A stretch of 51,039 bases of DNA from Russula earlei (Eukaryota; Basidiomycota; Agaricomycetes; Russulales; Russulaceae): the NCBI GenBank assembly GCA_025769875.1, contig JAGFNK010000382.1, positions 1 to 51,039 of the forward strand, given 5' to 3'. The notes below the pieces were generated by a model. The model had not been told where the DNA came from and did not search any database. It worked only from the letters and a program-made list of their open reading frames with translations. Position numbers and translations under genes: made by a program. Shown piece after piece: positions 36,229 to 47,135 of the stretch. The number at the start of each line of letters is the position of its first letter. Within the stretch, counting starts at the first letter, position 1.

Positions 36229-36477
36229 TGTTGAAGCTAAAAGGATTGTTACTCAGTCTTGTGTATGAAAGACTGTATTAGTTAGTAAGCTAACCTAAAA
36301 GGATTGTTACTATGTATGGTATTAGATCTTAGGGAGAGCAGTAAAAGGGGTGTTGTACTGACCTCAGTCTTGTGTATGAAAGACTGAGGGAAAAATCGAA
36401 TGACAAGTATTTGAATATTTACATGTACGGTTCGGCTTTGTCCGTACACACACCACCGGTTGGCTGCACGTCCAACA
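36229..36477 (-). repeat. Copia D 5' LTR
   Basis: 249 bp. 98% identical to 31685-31933 by direct comparison. Confidence 0.95.
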
Positions 36478-38257
36478 CCCTCAAACCCAGGCACCCACAC
36501 CCACGACTCGCCGCACCTTGGTGGAATGCAGAGTGCAGGAGAGCTGTGCAAACCCTCAAAGAAACCACTAACCGGGACGAATGAAAGAGAGCACAGAAAC
36601 GACTTAAAGCCACCATCCAAGAAGTGAAACGCCACTGGGCAAATGACTACATCGAGAAAGCTCAACTCTGGGAAGTTGCGACATGGAGACACAGATGCAA
36701 AATAACACAAGTTCCCCTACTGAGAGGACCGGAAGGTCTTTCCAATTCTCATGAATAAATGGCTAACACACTCTCACAGCATGTTTTTGCCGCCGAGAGG
36801 CAGGAAGTGGACACACACTTTAATGATGACCCGGACCTGCTTCCCCAACGCACCCTCCCAAACATTAGTAAAGAATTAGTAAGTGACCTCCTACAGAAAG
36901 TGTCCGGATGCTCCACCCCTGGCCCCTCGGGACACTCCTGGACTTTGATAAAGTGGTCATGGGAAGCAAGCCCCGAGAGACTCCTCTGGCTCATTGAAGC
37001 CTGCCTCAAAGCCGGGCATCACCCAAGTGCCTGGAAAGAGGTGCTAGTATGTGTCATACCCAAACCAAATAGGGCGGACTACACTCTGGCTAAGAACTTC
37101 CAACGGATAGTGCTACTTGAGTGCATGGGTAAGCTCCTGGAAAAAATAGTGGCAAGGCTAATATACCAGGACATGGCTAAGTATGAGATCGTCCCCATGA
37201 TCCAATATGGAGGAAGAAATGTGTCATCAACAATTGACACAGGACTCGCACTACTCCAAGACATACAAGCTGCACACCAAACAGGACTCAGATGCGGCCT
37301 CCTCCTCTTCGACATCCAGGGCTTCTTTGACAACATCAATCATCGAAGACTAGCCCAAGTTGTCAAAAACTTAGGTTTCGCTCCAGAATTAGTATGTTGG
37401 TGCCACTCATTCTTAACTAACAGAAAAGCTCGACTACGATTTAACGGGCGAGCCTCTGCTCCCTTTGGACTGGAAGCAGGCACGCCCCAGGGCTCCCCCA
37501 CCTCACCTGTACTCTCCATACTGTACACCTCACCCATGCTACACAAAGCAAAGAACTGGAACAAAGCCACTCTAGCCATGTACATTGACGATGGGGCTGT
37601 GTTTGCATGTGGCCGCGACTGGGCGTCAGTAGAGTTGACACTCTGAATGGGGTATTCTGAGTGTGCGAGCTGGCTAACCAAAGCAGGACTCAGCATCGAA
37701 CCAGAAAAAACAGAGGTAATCTTCTTTAGAAAGCAAAGGGAGAAGGCAGCCCCGCCCAACTGCCTACACCTACCACTCCCATCGCACAAAACTTACTACC
37801 GAGTCGCGGCAACTGACACAATCAGGTACCTTGGTTTCTTTTTTGATGCACACCTCTCCTGGACACAACATGTTGAGTACATGTGCAATAGAGCAAGAGC
37901 GTCTCTAAAAGCCCTCCAACTACTAGGCAACTCCGTCAGAGGCCTGGAGCAAGCCAAGTGGAGACAGGTATATCTCACTATATGTCTCCCCACACTAACA
38001 TACGGCCACCAGCTATGGTACACAGGCAAACAGGTAAGACTGGTCAAAAAACTGCAAACTGTCCAGAATGAAGCAGTCAAGGTAATAGCAGGAGCCTTCC
38101 GCACGACTCCAAGGGAGCCACTCCATCAACTACTAACCATTCTCCCAATGAAAATATGGTTAAACAAGCTAACAAACAACGCAGCGGTAAGACTCCACCG
38201 CACCACAAACAACAGCCAACTGCAGAGAAGACTAGGGGGCAACTGGTACACCCAACA

Positions 38258-38748
38258 TGTCACCGACTGGGGGCGGTGTCGCTGACAAATCGTTTCACGC
38301 GCAAGACGTACGCACAGAGTCGAGCGAGACGACGAGTTCTCGCGAAAGTCGGGGATCTCGGTGACAACACAGCAAGGGCTAGTGTGTACCACGAAGTGGA
38401 AAGATAACAAATAAGTCTTCGCGTCTGAAGACTTAGAGGACAAGAGGAGTTTCTGAGTCGTTTGCTTGATTCCCTGCAAGCCTACAGTCCCGAAGCTGAA
38501 TCCAGTGATATTTCACAAGAGAACAAGCTTAAGGCTTGTTCTCTTCTACAGACAGGTTTATATAGACATTGTATCCTATATCAAATAGGAGACACAAGGT
38601 AACGGTGAGGCGATCGGAACTGGAACACGCTGGAAGGTACTGGTACATGCGAGGCTAAACGAGTCATAAAACGCGCGGGAATCGTGAGGCTTGTCCGGGT
38701 AGGCTTGTCCGGTTGCCGGTCCGGTCCAAAGAGCCGGTACTTGTGACA
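38258..38748 (-). repeat. Gypsy E 3' LTR
   Basis: 491 bp. Contains a perfect 11-bp-arm hairpin (AGAGAACAAGC / GCTTGTTCTCT, 38519-38545 region) downstream of a TATA box on the minus strand. Confidence 0.95.
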
Positions 38749-38766
38749 TTACCCCCTTGTTAACGT

Positions 38767-40015
38767 CTAAGCAACATAAGGGGTAACAGTGGAACGACAG
38801 TGGTGGGTGTGGAAATGGATTTGGTCACGAGGGACCCGACATATCTTTTCGGGTCTGCATCGTCGATGGGGGCTTCTGCAATAGTCAGCTATGTGTCCTT
38901 GGCGATTGCAGAGAATGCAGACGGCGATTTTGGAGCATTCGAAGGTGTCATGCCCTCCGTCTTTGCACCAGGCACACCTATCGGAGAGTCGGGGAACGAA
39001 TTGATACCATGGGTCGAGGAGAGCTTGTTTGGCATCTTGATGTTCTTGTTCGGTAAGTTGGGGCATGGTTCCGAACAAGACTCGCGGTTCAAGACGAGCC
39101 TTGGCGTTAGCTCTTGCCAACTTGATTTCCGAGTCTCTCACCTCCCACATCATATCGTGGTATCTCTCTCGAGCGGTGACGAGAGAGTTCGCCATTTGTC
39201 GTGTTTTCTTCAAGGCGAATCGATAGCGGCGTACCTCGGCCTCTAGTGACAGGTCCTGTTCGAACCTGAGTGCCTCGTCTATGGCTTTAGTGTGTCGAAG
39301 GCCTTCTTTGAACAGGAAGGCGTCTTTCTGTGTAAGAAGAGGACGAGGGTAGGGGTCTGCGCGAGCTCGAATGGGAATGCGGTGAGTGGGGCATCCAGGG
39401 CCATAGGTAGCCAGCAAGGAGGGGAAGCCGTTGGTGATATCGGGGAGGACAAAGCGTGGGGGTAGCGTATCATCTTCGTTGCCTGGGTCTGGGATTAGTA
39501 AGTCTAACCCAAGGTCTCCTTCTTCCCATCCTTCTCCGAGTTGTTCCAATTCTGAGGGCTGGACATTGTTAGTGGCCGGTTCGTAAACAGGAGGTGGCGT
39601 TCTCTCACGGTCTACTGGGGCAAAGTTTTCGTCGAGTAGGACTACGTTCTCGACTTGTTGGATGATGGGTGTAGTGGTGCGTGGGGGAATTGGGATAGGG
39701 TCAGGTGAGGGAGTGCGGACGTGGTAAGACGGGCTGCGAGTTCTGATGGGCGAACTAGTCCCTAGAGTAGGAGAACGGTTGCCAAAGGCACGTAGTATCG
39801 TGGTAAGGGAATCGTCCTCCCACAGCTCGCGTGCTTGGACAATCATGGCGGCGTGTTGTGCGGCGCGTCGGATGAGTAGTCTGGTGTTGATGGTGGCCGC
39901 CGTTGAAGGGGATGGTCCTCGAGATAGTGGCAGATGGATGAGAGCGGGGGGAGTAAGGTGGAGTAGGTACCAAAGTGACGGAGGAGGCAGTGGGGGAGTT
40001 TTGTGTGGAAGACAT
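38767..40015 (-). pseudogene. Gypsy E third ORF after pol, two zinc knuckles, one frameshift
   Basis: This gene lies between the chromodomain and the 3' LTR, where most Ty3/gypsy elements of this group have nothing. It starts at the ATG at 40015 (MSSTQNSPTASSVTL). A one-base deletion near 39918 moves the frame into a 359-codon open part (39846-38767), giving about 415 residues. The N-terminal third is Pro/Ser/Thr-rich. The middle is charged and probably coiled (DAFLFKEGLRHTKAIDEAL, SLEAEVRRYRFALKKTRQMA). The C-terminus has CAWCKDGGHDTFEC and CILCNRQGHIADYC, two CCHC knuckles, followed by a basic Cys/His tail. The role is unknown. RNA or DNA binding, perhaps a second nucleocapsid-like protein, is inference. 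It is not env-like, as there is no signal peptide or membrane span. Confidence 0.75.
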
Positions 40016-40065
40016 GTTTGTTTGGGGGGAGGAGATGGGGGATAGTCGTCTTATGGGTGGTGTTT

Positions 40066-43000
40066 TTATACTTGGGGTCGACCAGCCGAAGCGGAGTAGT
40101 ATTCTTTTAGGAGTTCTGGGGCGTTGAGGTCATGATGGTCGACCCATGAGTCATCTGATGCCGGATATCCTTTCCAGTGTACGAGGTACTGGATTTTACG
40201 TGTTCGTCCGAATCTTCTTGTGTCTAGAATGGCTTCGATTTCGTACTCTTCCTCCTTTTCGATGATCGGTGGAGGTCGTGTAAACGGCGTGCCGTATTCC
40301 TCCGTCTCCTTATAAGGAAGGAGTAGGTTGACGTGAAAGACGTTGTGTATCTTCATCAATGGTGGGAGTTGTAATTGATACGCAACTTTGGAAATTCTTT
40401 TTGTGATGGGGAATGGGCCGTATCTTTTAGGCATTAACTTGCGTGTTCCTCGTGTTTTGAGGTTCTTCGCTTCTAGCCATACGAGGGATCCTTCTTCCAT
40501 TTCCTTGATATCTGGTTTTAGGGGTTGTTGTTTGCGTTCTAGAAGTTGTTGGGCGTCCAGTCTTGCCTCTTCTAGTAGTTTTAGACGATCGGTGGATGAA
40601 GGCACGTTGTTGTCTTCTAGATTGATATTGATTTGGGGTTTGAACCCCATGAGGAGTTCGTGTGGTGATCTTCGTGATGTTTCATGTTTCCACGAGTTAT
40701 GCGCGTATTCTGCCAGTGGAAGCATCTTTGCCCAGGAATGTGGGTGAGTCGTGGTCCAGGGTCTTAGGTATTGTTCTAGCCATGCGTTCATTCGTTCTGT
40801 CTGTCCGTCGGTTTGGGGGTGAAACGCGGTAGACATGTTTTGTTTGATGCCTAGATTTTTGCATAGGGCTTTCGAGAAGTTTGATGTAAATCGAGGGTCT
40901 CTGTCGGAGATGATTCTTTTGGGAACGCCGAACCAGGGTACGAGGTGTTTCAAGTACTCGTGTGCAACGCCTGTTCCATCGATCGTTTTGTTACAGGGGA
41001 TGAACTTTGTTGCTTTAGAGCACCCTTGATCGACTATGGTGAGGACACTGTCGAATCCTTCCGATTTTGGTAGGTCGGTGATGAGGTCCATCGATACGTA
41101 TTGAAAAGGGCCTTGTTCAACGTGTGTGTCGAGTGGGAAAGTCGTGGCCTTCTTTCTAGGTATATTGGTCTTAGATTCCTGGCATTTGGCGCAGCCTTTG
41201 ACATATTGTTCTACGAATTGTCGTAGTCTCGGTCCTTCGTAGTGTTGTTTGATTAAGTCCCAGGTATTGGCTATTCCCTGGGTGTCCTGCGAAGGGAGTG
41301 TCGTGGAATTGTCTTAAAACTTCTCGTCGTTTGTCGAGTTTGTCGGGTAGGTATGTCTTTTTTGCGAAAATTTCGGGTGGCAGTAAAGTGGTTTTTTGTT
41401 CTTCTACCCCCTTGTTAAGGTCTTTACGACGAGAGAGTGTGTCTGCGATGGTGTGTGTGTGTCCAGGGACGTGCTCTAAGGTGATATTAAAGTCTTGCAT
41501 ATATTGCATCCATCTGGCTTGTCGTCCTGTTAATTTCTGTGGTTCTTTAAAGTATGTAAGGTTTTTGTGGTCTGTTCTTATTCTGACTGGTTTGTCGGCT
41601 CCTAAAAAGAATGGTCGTCCGCTTTTTAATCCAAAAATTACTGCTGCTAGTTCTTTGTCGTGAGCATCGTAGTTTCTTTCTGCGTCTAGTAATGTTCTGG
41701 AATAGTAGGCGATTGGGTGAAAACCATCTTCATATTCTTGAGATATAACTGCTCCTACGGCGAATCCTGACGCATCAGTATCCAACACAAATTGTTTTGT
41801 CCAATTTGGGGTGCGAAGTACTGGGTAGGATACGCAGGTTTCTTTTAAGATTTGAAAGGCTTGGTCTTCTTTTGTTGTCCATTCCCATTGTCTGTTTTTC
41901 TTAGTCAAATCGTTTAGTGGTCTTGCTTTTATGGAGAAGTTGGGGATGAAATTTCGGTAGAAGTTGCAGAATCCCAAGAAACTTCTCACTTCCTTTAGTG
42001 TAGATGGGGTTGGCCAATCTTTAATTCCCTTTGACTTTGACGGGGTCCATGGTTATCTTTCCTTCTCCTATGATTACCCCAAGGTATTCTACTTTCTTTT
42101 TGTGGAATTGACATTTTTCTGGTTTGAGGATAGAGATCGTGTTGCTTCAGTTTAGATAGTATATGGTTGACTTTAAGTGTATGTTCCGTTTCGTCATTTT
42201 GTGTGGCAATGATGATGTCGTCCATATAGATCTTCAACCATCCTTGAGCGAGTTCTTCTTGAAAAATATCGTCCATCATGGTTTGAAAGGTAGCTGGGGA
42301 ATTTGTTAGTCCAAAGAACATTACCGTGGGTTCGAATAGTCCATCACTGGTTTTGAAGGCTGCTTTCCATTCGTCTCCTTCTTTAATCCGAATGTTGTTG
42401 TACCCCCATCTAACGTCGAATTTAGTAAAAAGTTCTTTTCCTGCTAGAGCGTGAATGAGTTCCTGGGATCAGGGGTAATGGGTATACGTTGGGTATTGTC
42501 CATTTGTTCAAGTTTCTGTAGTCCTGTACCGGTCGGAATTTACCATCTTTCTTTTTTATAAGGAAGAATCCACTGGCGTAAGGTGAGTTGGATCTTCTTA
42601 TGCGCTTAAGTCGTAAATTTTGTTCGAGGAATTTTCCTTGTTCTTCTTTTTCTTTCGGTGAGAGGGGGTATACCCTGCAGTTGATTGTGGTCGGGGCGTC
42701 TTGTTTTAGGTCAATGGCGTGATCCCATTTTCTTGGTCCAGGAAATCTTTCTGACTTCTCGTTCCATGAATACTTGTCCATATGGGTGGTATTGAGGAGG
42801 GATCCATTTCCTGCCAATTTTTGGTTTCTCCTGTATTTGTGATTCCGCTAATTGCTGTGCAATAGTAGGTTTTACGCAGTTGAGTTTGCAGCCATAGTTC
42901 GTCGCCTTCTTCCCAGTCTTTCAGTGCTTTGATCCAAGCGGGAGTTTCTTGATTTCCTTGAGGGTGATCCTTCCCATGATGGTCCCTTTAGACCAATTTA

Positions 43001-43381
43001 TTCTTGGATTGGTCGATTCTAGGAATGGATATCCTAGAATGATGTCGTCTTGTCCTATGTCTGCAACCAAGGAATAGATGTGTATGTTTTTGTCCTAGTA
43101 GTTTCAATTCTAAGTTGGACGGTCTGGGTGAACTTTTCCTGAACGATTGAGCATTCCCATCGACGTTTTTGACGTTTCTGGCCGTAGTTAATTCTTTTGT
43201 TTGCAATGTAGTTCTTTTGTTGTCTTAGGAGATATGAAGCATTCAGTGGCCCCACTATCTATCAAGGCTTTTCTTTCGGCTTTGTTCGATCCAGTGTAAA
43301 TGGTAACTGCAGTCTGTATTGATCTTTTCTTAGCATGGTACACTGGATCTGTATTTAAGGCCCGAGCGATCGCCGTCGCAC
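40066..43381 (-). pseudogene. Gypsy E pol (protease, RT, RNase H, integrase, chromodomain), broken
   Basis: Protease ALIDSGATECFI is near 43275-43240. A decayed linker follows. Reverse transcriptase starts at [20 protein letters not shown] (42560-42500) and continues MFFGLTNSPATFQTMMDDIF and the active site KIYMDDIIIA (42245-42215). RNase H (41989-41450) has VLDTDASGFAVGAVI, IRTDHKNL and VPGHTHTIADTLSRR. The integrase has the core MDLITDLPKSEGFDSVLTIVD (first Asp), IISDRDPRFTSNF, AFHPQTDGQTERMNAWLEQY, then RYGPFPITKRISKVAYQLQL. The chromodomain YEIEAILDTRRF...YLVHWKGYPASDDSWVDHHDL ends near 40095. Several stops and frame changes (about 43205, 42420, 41990, 41170) break it. The chromodomain normally steers integration to heterochromatin. 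Confidence 0.9.
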
Positions 43382-45082
43382 TCAGGCGTCCGAAAAACCC
43401 TGTTCTTCGTCTCCATCATTTTCTTCTGAAAGCATTTTGATGAAGATCTCCTTGTCTTCCTTAGATAGGGCCTTCGCGGCATTGACAACCTTAATGGCCG
43501 CGTTCTCTTCGGTGATCTCTACCACGGGAGATTCAGACGTGGTGACAGCGTCGGCGGCGCGTGCGCGAGTTATCTCGCGTTTCGGTTTCATGGGGCAGTC
43601 GCGGGCCAAATGTCCTCGAAGAGAGCAATGGAAGCATCTTCCTTCCTCTCTGTGTTTTTGTTTTTTGGCTTCGGTGACTGCCTTACGAGCGGCGCCTGCG
43701 CTGGTGTCCATCGCGTTTGGGTCGCGTGGTGGGAGTCGTGGTCGTGCGGGTGTGGTGTTGCCTTGATTGTTCCCACGGTTGGCCCATGCCGAATTGACCA
43801 GTCGTCCCCAAGGCCTATTGTTCTGTGGTTGATTGGGGTTGCATCCGCGTGTGCTGGAGTGGTCAGATAAGATCGCGCGTTTGCGCATCCAGACCCTGTG
43901 ATGCTTCTGTGCTGCTGCAACCCAATCAACAAAGGAGGTGGGGTCCTCGAGATCGAGGCACGATTCGACCAAGGACCGTGGAAGTCCCCACGCGAATAGC
44001 CTCATGACTGTCGGTTCGTCGACGTCGAGTCCTGCACGTCTGGCCAGTAATTGGAATTCAGATATGTAGTCGTCGAGCAGGCCATCTTTCATTTTCAATT
44101 CTTTAAGTCGGTCTTGGGCTTTCTCGCGTTCCGCATAGTCGGTGAACGCGCGTCGGAATTGCTGTCGCATAGCCTCCCATGCTGTCAGCCCAAGTGGGAT
44201 GTTAGTAGGGTCACTTTGCACGTCCTCGAGCCATTGGTCCATGGCCTCGAGCCATCCTTCGACTTTGGGTCCTTTCATTAGTGAGAGAAAGTATGCACAC
44301 TTTTTGATGGGGTCCCTGGCAATCTTACTGTCATGGTTCATAGACATAAACCTGTTGAACGCGACTAGAAATGCGTGTGTGCGCGCGCGGTCGCCATTGA
44401 AAAAGTCGGGGGGAATTCCCTCGAGTTTTCCATTATCGGGTCCGCGTGCGTTGCGGTCGCGATCTGCGCGCGTGTCATAATCGTCGGGGTCGGGGTCAGG
44501 GCTTGGGGGTCATATTCCGCGGCCTCCCATTCCGAGGAACGAGGCGCGAGTGGGAGGTTGCGCCATCCCGGATGAGGCGGGTTGTGGCTGGACCGGTTCA
44601 GGGTCGGTGGCGGCGACGAAAACGTTCGTTGTCGTTGTCGGTTCGAGCTCCATTGGAGCGTGAGTGACTGGGGCCGGTCCTGGTGCTGGGGCGTGGCTTG
44701 AAGTCCTTGACCTGGGGATGGGTGTTCCTGAGGCTGTCAGTGTGGTGATGTTGATGCCTCGAAGGGGGCTCTGTTGAAGTTTAAAGGCCGGTCGAGCGAC
44801 GCATGTCGCCTCCCATGTGTCTCCGCGCCGTTCGATTTCGAACCAGAGGCCATAGAGGTGGCCAAGGGCTACTTTGGCACCCATCCAGTTGGCATAATAG
44901 CCGGTCCATGGCACACTGTCCTTCTGTATGGTGTAGAATTCGACACCATCGTCGAACATGGTTATGCTAGGGACATTCTTTTCTTGGTCAGGTAGCAGTT
45001 CAAAGGGACATTTGAGGGCCGCCAGTCCTTCAATGGTTGGGAGTTGATACCCTTTGGTTTTCCAGTCTCGAGTCGTAGTCAT
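43382..45082 (-). pseudogene. Gypsy E gag, 567 codons with one TGA
   Basis: The start is the ATG at 45082 (MTTTRDWKTKGYQLPTIEGL). The frame runs without a shift to the stop at 43382 and is interrupted only by a TGA at 44510 (GGRGI-stop-PPSP), where CGA would restore Arg. Capsid-like helices include IPPDFFNGDRARTHAFLVAF, ARDPIKKCAYFLSLMKGP and LTAWEAMRQQFRRAFTDYAE. A single CCHC knuckle CFHCSLRGHLARDC lies near 43620-43580. The N-terminal ~190 residues before the capsid are long for a chromovirus gag and read like a folded host-type domain (GVEFYTIQKDSVPWTGYYAN); I do not recognise it. Gag packages the RNA and assembles the particle. Confidence 0.88.
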
Positions 45083-45145
45083 TGTTAGGAGAAATCGATA
45101 TATTTCTTGGCGAGCGTGTGGTTCGGGGTCGAGGGTTCGAGTGGT

Positions 45146-45157
45146 AAGCTTGTTCTA
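45146..45157 (-). promoter_or_regulatory. Gypsy E self-primer binding site
   Basis: On the minus strand, two bases after the LTR end, comes AGAACAAGCTTA. The LTR carries its complement TAAGCTTGTTCT 34 bases downstream of the start of the TATA box, at the place where the transcript should begin. This is the Tf1-type arrangement, in which the RNA 5' end folds back and primes minus-strand synthesis. No tRNA-like primer site is present. Confidence 0.75.
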
Positions 45158-45158
45158 A

Positions 45159-45649
45159 TGTCACCGACTGGGGGCGGTGTCGCTGACAAATCGTTTCACG
45201 TGCGAGACGTACGCACAGAGTCGAGCGAGACGACGAGTTCTCGCGAAAGTCGGGGATCTCGGTGACAACACAGCAAGGGCTAGTGTGTACCGCGAAGTGG
45301 AAAGATAACAAATAAGTCTTCGCGTCTGAAGACTTAGAGGACAAGAGGAGTTTCTGAGTCGTTTGCTTGATTCCCTGCAAGCCTACAGTCCCGAAGCTGA
45401 ATCCAGTGATATTTCACAAGAGAACAAGCTTAAGGCTTGTTCTCTTCTACAGACAGGTTTATATAGACATTGTATCCTATATCAAATAGGAGACACAAGG
45501 TAACGGTGAGGCGATCGGAACTGGAACACGCTGGAAGGTACTGGTACATGCGAGGCTAAACGAGTCATAAAACGCACGGGAATCGTGAGGCTTGTCCGGG
45601 TAGGCTTGTCCGGTTGCCGGTCCGGTCCGAAGAGCCGGTACTTGTGACA
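45159..45649 (-). repeat. Gypsy E 5' LTR with promoter
   Basis: 491 bp. On the minus strand a TATA box (TATATAAA, 45465-45458) is followed at 45431 by the predicted start AAGCTTGTTCT. Confidence 0.95.
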
Positions 45650-47111
45650 CAACAACACCACAACACACCTCTACCAACCACAAACAGCCACAAAGCAAAG
45701 ACCACCCTGAGATCACTAGTGCACAGAACGCCAGCGAATAGTCCATGCATAGAAGACTTCCCCAACATCCTGCCCGGCACCCCAGACTGGAATGGTCAGG
45801 TCAGAGTAGATTCAAGCAATGCTAACCTCCCAGATGCCCAACAAACACAAGCCCATCTAGCCAGGCTACTAATGGAACAATGCCAAGCAGGAACAGCCAT
45901 CACCATCTACTGCAATGGCATCAAAACCAACAAAGACCGAACAGATAACAAACAAATTGGAGTGACAGCAGCAGTGCTATATGAAAAAGGTAATCTTTGG
46001 GGACACAAGGTAAAGGTGATCAGAACAATGGTGAAAGACAAAGGCACCCACATCCGCTCACTAACGGCCGGACTTGAGGCCCTTACAGAATACCTCAACA
46101 TGCAAACAGAGACAACACCCATGCTTGCCTACATATGCCTACCAACACACGCAGCAACAGAACTGGCCATCAACCACAAGCCTCACGATGATCAAGCAGT
46201 AGCCATACATCATCTAAAACAAATAGGTGAGATTATCAATGTGTACCCCAAAACAAACATAAGACTGCTCTGGATACCCAGGAACAGCATGCCAACAGGT
46301 TTCCGGAAAGCCAAACAACTAGCTACGGAAGCCGCTAGTTTGGCACACACTGAAATCATCTCAGAGCCTTTATCACTAGACGAACAAAAAAGCAGACACA
46401 AAAAAGAAGCAATAGTAGAATGGGAAAGGAGTTGGCATGACTCACCCCACAACTCCCTTGCCTACCACACCGCACTCACCAAACCGCGAGACAGGAAACC
46501 CCACCCTACTGCAATCGCTCAAAGAAGGACAAAACAAGCTAATGAAGGAGACCCTAACACTGAACATAACAGGAGTAACCACATGGGACAACATGATAAC
46601 TTCTCGAGACAGATTATGGCCACCTTCTACCGACTCATTACAGGTCACACATTTATTGGGGAGTACACACGACGCTTCTACCCAAAACACACACCAGCAC
46701 AAATTACGTGCCAGTGCGGCAAACCCATCCAAACAGTCAAGCATGTGCTCCTGTCATGCCCACTCTTCGATGATGTGCGCCGCAGACACCTGTCTGCAGG
46801 AAGCCGCCCACGAAACTTAGCCCAGCTGTTCAACCACCCAGAACGAGCGAAAGGCATGCTACACTTCCTAAAGGAAACCAAAGCGTGCCTAAAACTGAGG
46901 GAAACCTGGGACCCAGGAGGGATGAGGGAGAACTGGGAAGCATAAGACACCCCACATAACCATTAACACTGACCACCACACACTACACCCAATCACTGCC
47001 ATACCGCCTCGGCAGACAACTCCAGAACCAAATGCCTAATCACATTACATCACTTAGCACACCCGTGACCGCCTCTGTACTTTGATGTATGCGCTGCAGA
47101 ATACAAATTTG

Positions 47112-47135
47112 GAAAAAAAAAAACAAAACAAAAAA
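47112..47135 (+). repeat. A-rich 3' end of the LINE
   Basis: An A-rich tract with interspersed C and a G follows the ORF2 stop by about 170 bp, as expected for a LINE 3' terminus. Confidence 0.65.

Larger units (their letters stand above)
31685..36477 (-). mobile_element. Ty1/copia retrotransposon D, complete, single frame with stops
   Basis: LTRs of 249 bp (31685-31933 and 36229-36477), TGTTGA...CCAACA, are flanked by the perfect duplication CCCTC (31680-31684 and 36478-36482). The coding strand is minus. The LTRs differ at five positions, all transitions and four of them at CpG. The primer site and polypurine tract (GAGGGGGCA next to 31934) are intact. Related to copia C but of a distinct subfamily. 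Confidence 0.95.
38258..45649 (-). mobile_element. Ty3/gypsy chromovirus E, complete, recently inserted
   Basis: LTRs of 491 bp (38258-38748 and 45159-45649), TGTCAC...GTGACA, are flanked by the perfect duplication CAACA (38253-38257 and 45650-45654). The coding strand is minus. Order: self-primer site, gag, protease, reverse transcriptase, RNase H, integrase with GPY segment and chromodomain, then a separate 3' ORF with zinc knuckles, and the polypurine tract (ACAAGGGGGTAA next to 38748). The LTRs differ at five of 491 positions, all transitions. CpG content is still high, unlike the older elements, so it is the youngest insertion here together with copia D. Confidence 0.95.
30733..46945 (+). 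pseudogene. LINE ORF2 (endonuclease-RT-RNase H), three pieces
   Basis: The start is the ATG at 30733 (MVHLKLQIASVNMRK). Piece 1 (30733-31684) is an apurinic-like endonuclease with LLFIQEPWYDKIG and TLVIGDFNTHSPTW, with an indel near 30780 and a stop at 31268. After copia D, piece 2 (36478-38257) is the reverse transcriptase: PGPSGHSWTLIK, VCVIPKPNRADYTLAKNFQR, LLFDIQGFFDNINH, EAGTPQGSPTSPVLS, and the active site AMYIDDGAVF, followed by a TGA at 37644. After gypsy E, piece 3 (45655-46945) is RNase H-like, starting ITIYCNGIK where TDG is expected. It then has CQCGKPIQTVKHVLLSCPLF, the terminal Cys-Cys-His-Cys element of this group. The protein was probably already decaying when the LTR elements landed. 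Confidence 0.83.
28047..47135 (+). mobile_element. Tad-like LINE split by copia D and gypsy E
   Basis: This is a non-LTR retrotransposon with ORF1 (three zinc knuckles) and ORF2 (AP endonuclease, reverse transcriptase, RNase H, terminal Cys/His motif), the layout of the Tad1/I group common in fungi. Two complete LTR elements sit inside: 31685-36477 and 38258-45649. Without them the LINE is about 6.9 kb. It ends in an A-rich tract at 47112-47135. The 5' end is taken just after the foldback element and is approximate. Stops and frameshifts occur in both ORFs, so it is not active. Confidence 0.85.

Noticed and set aside
31685..36477. Programmed stop readthrough in copia D as a regulated system
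   Set aside because: Seven stops spread over Gag, integrase, RT and RNase H are too many for regulation. Copia C has no stop at the position of the first one (35220).
38767..40015. env-like gene in gypsy E
   Set aside because: The third ORF has no signal peptide, transmembrane segment or fusion-type cleavage site. Its motifs are zinc knuckles.
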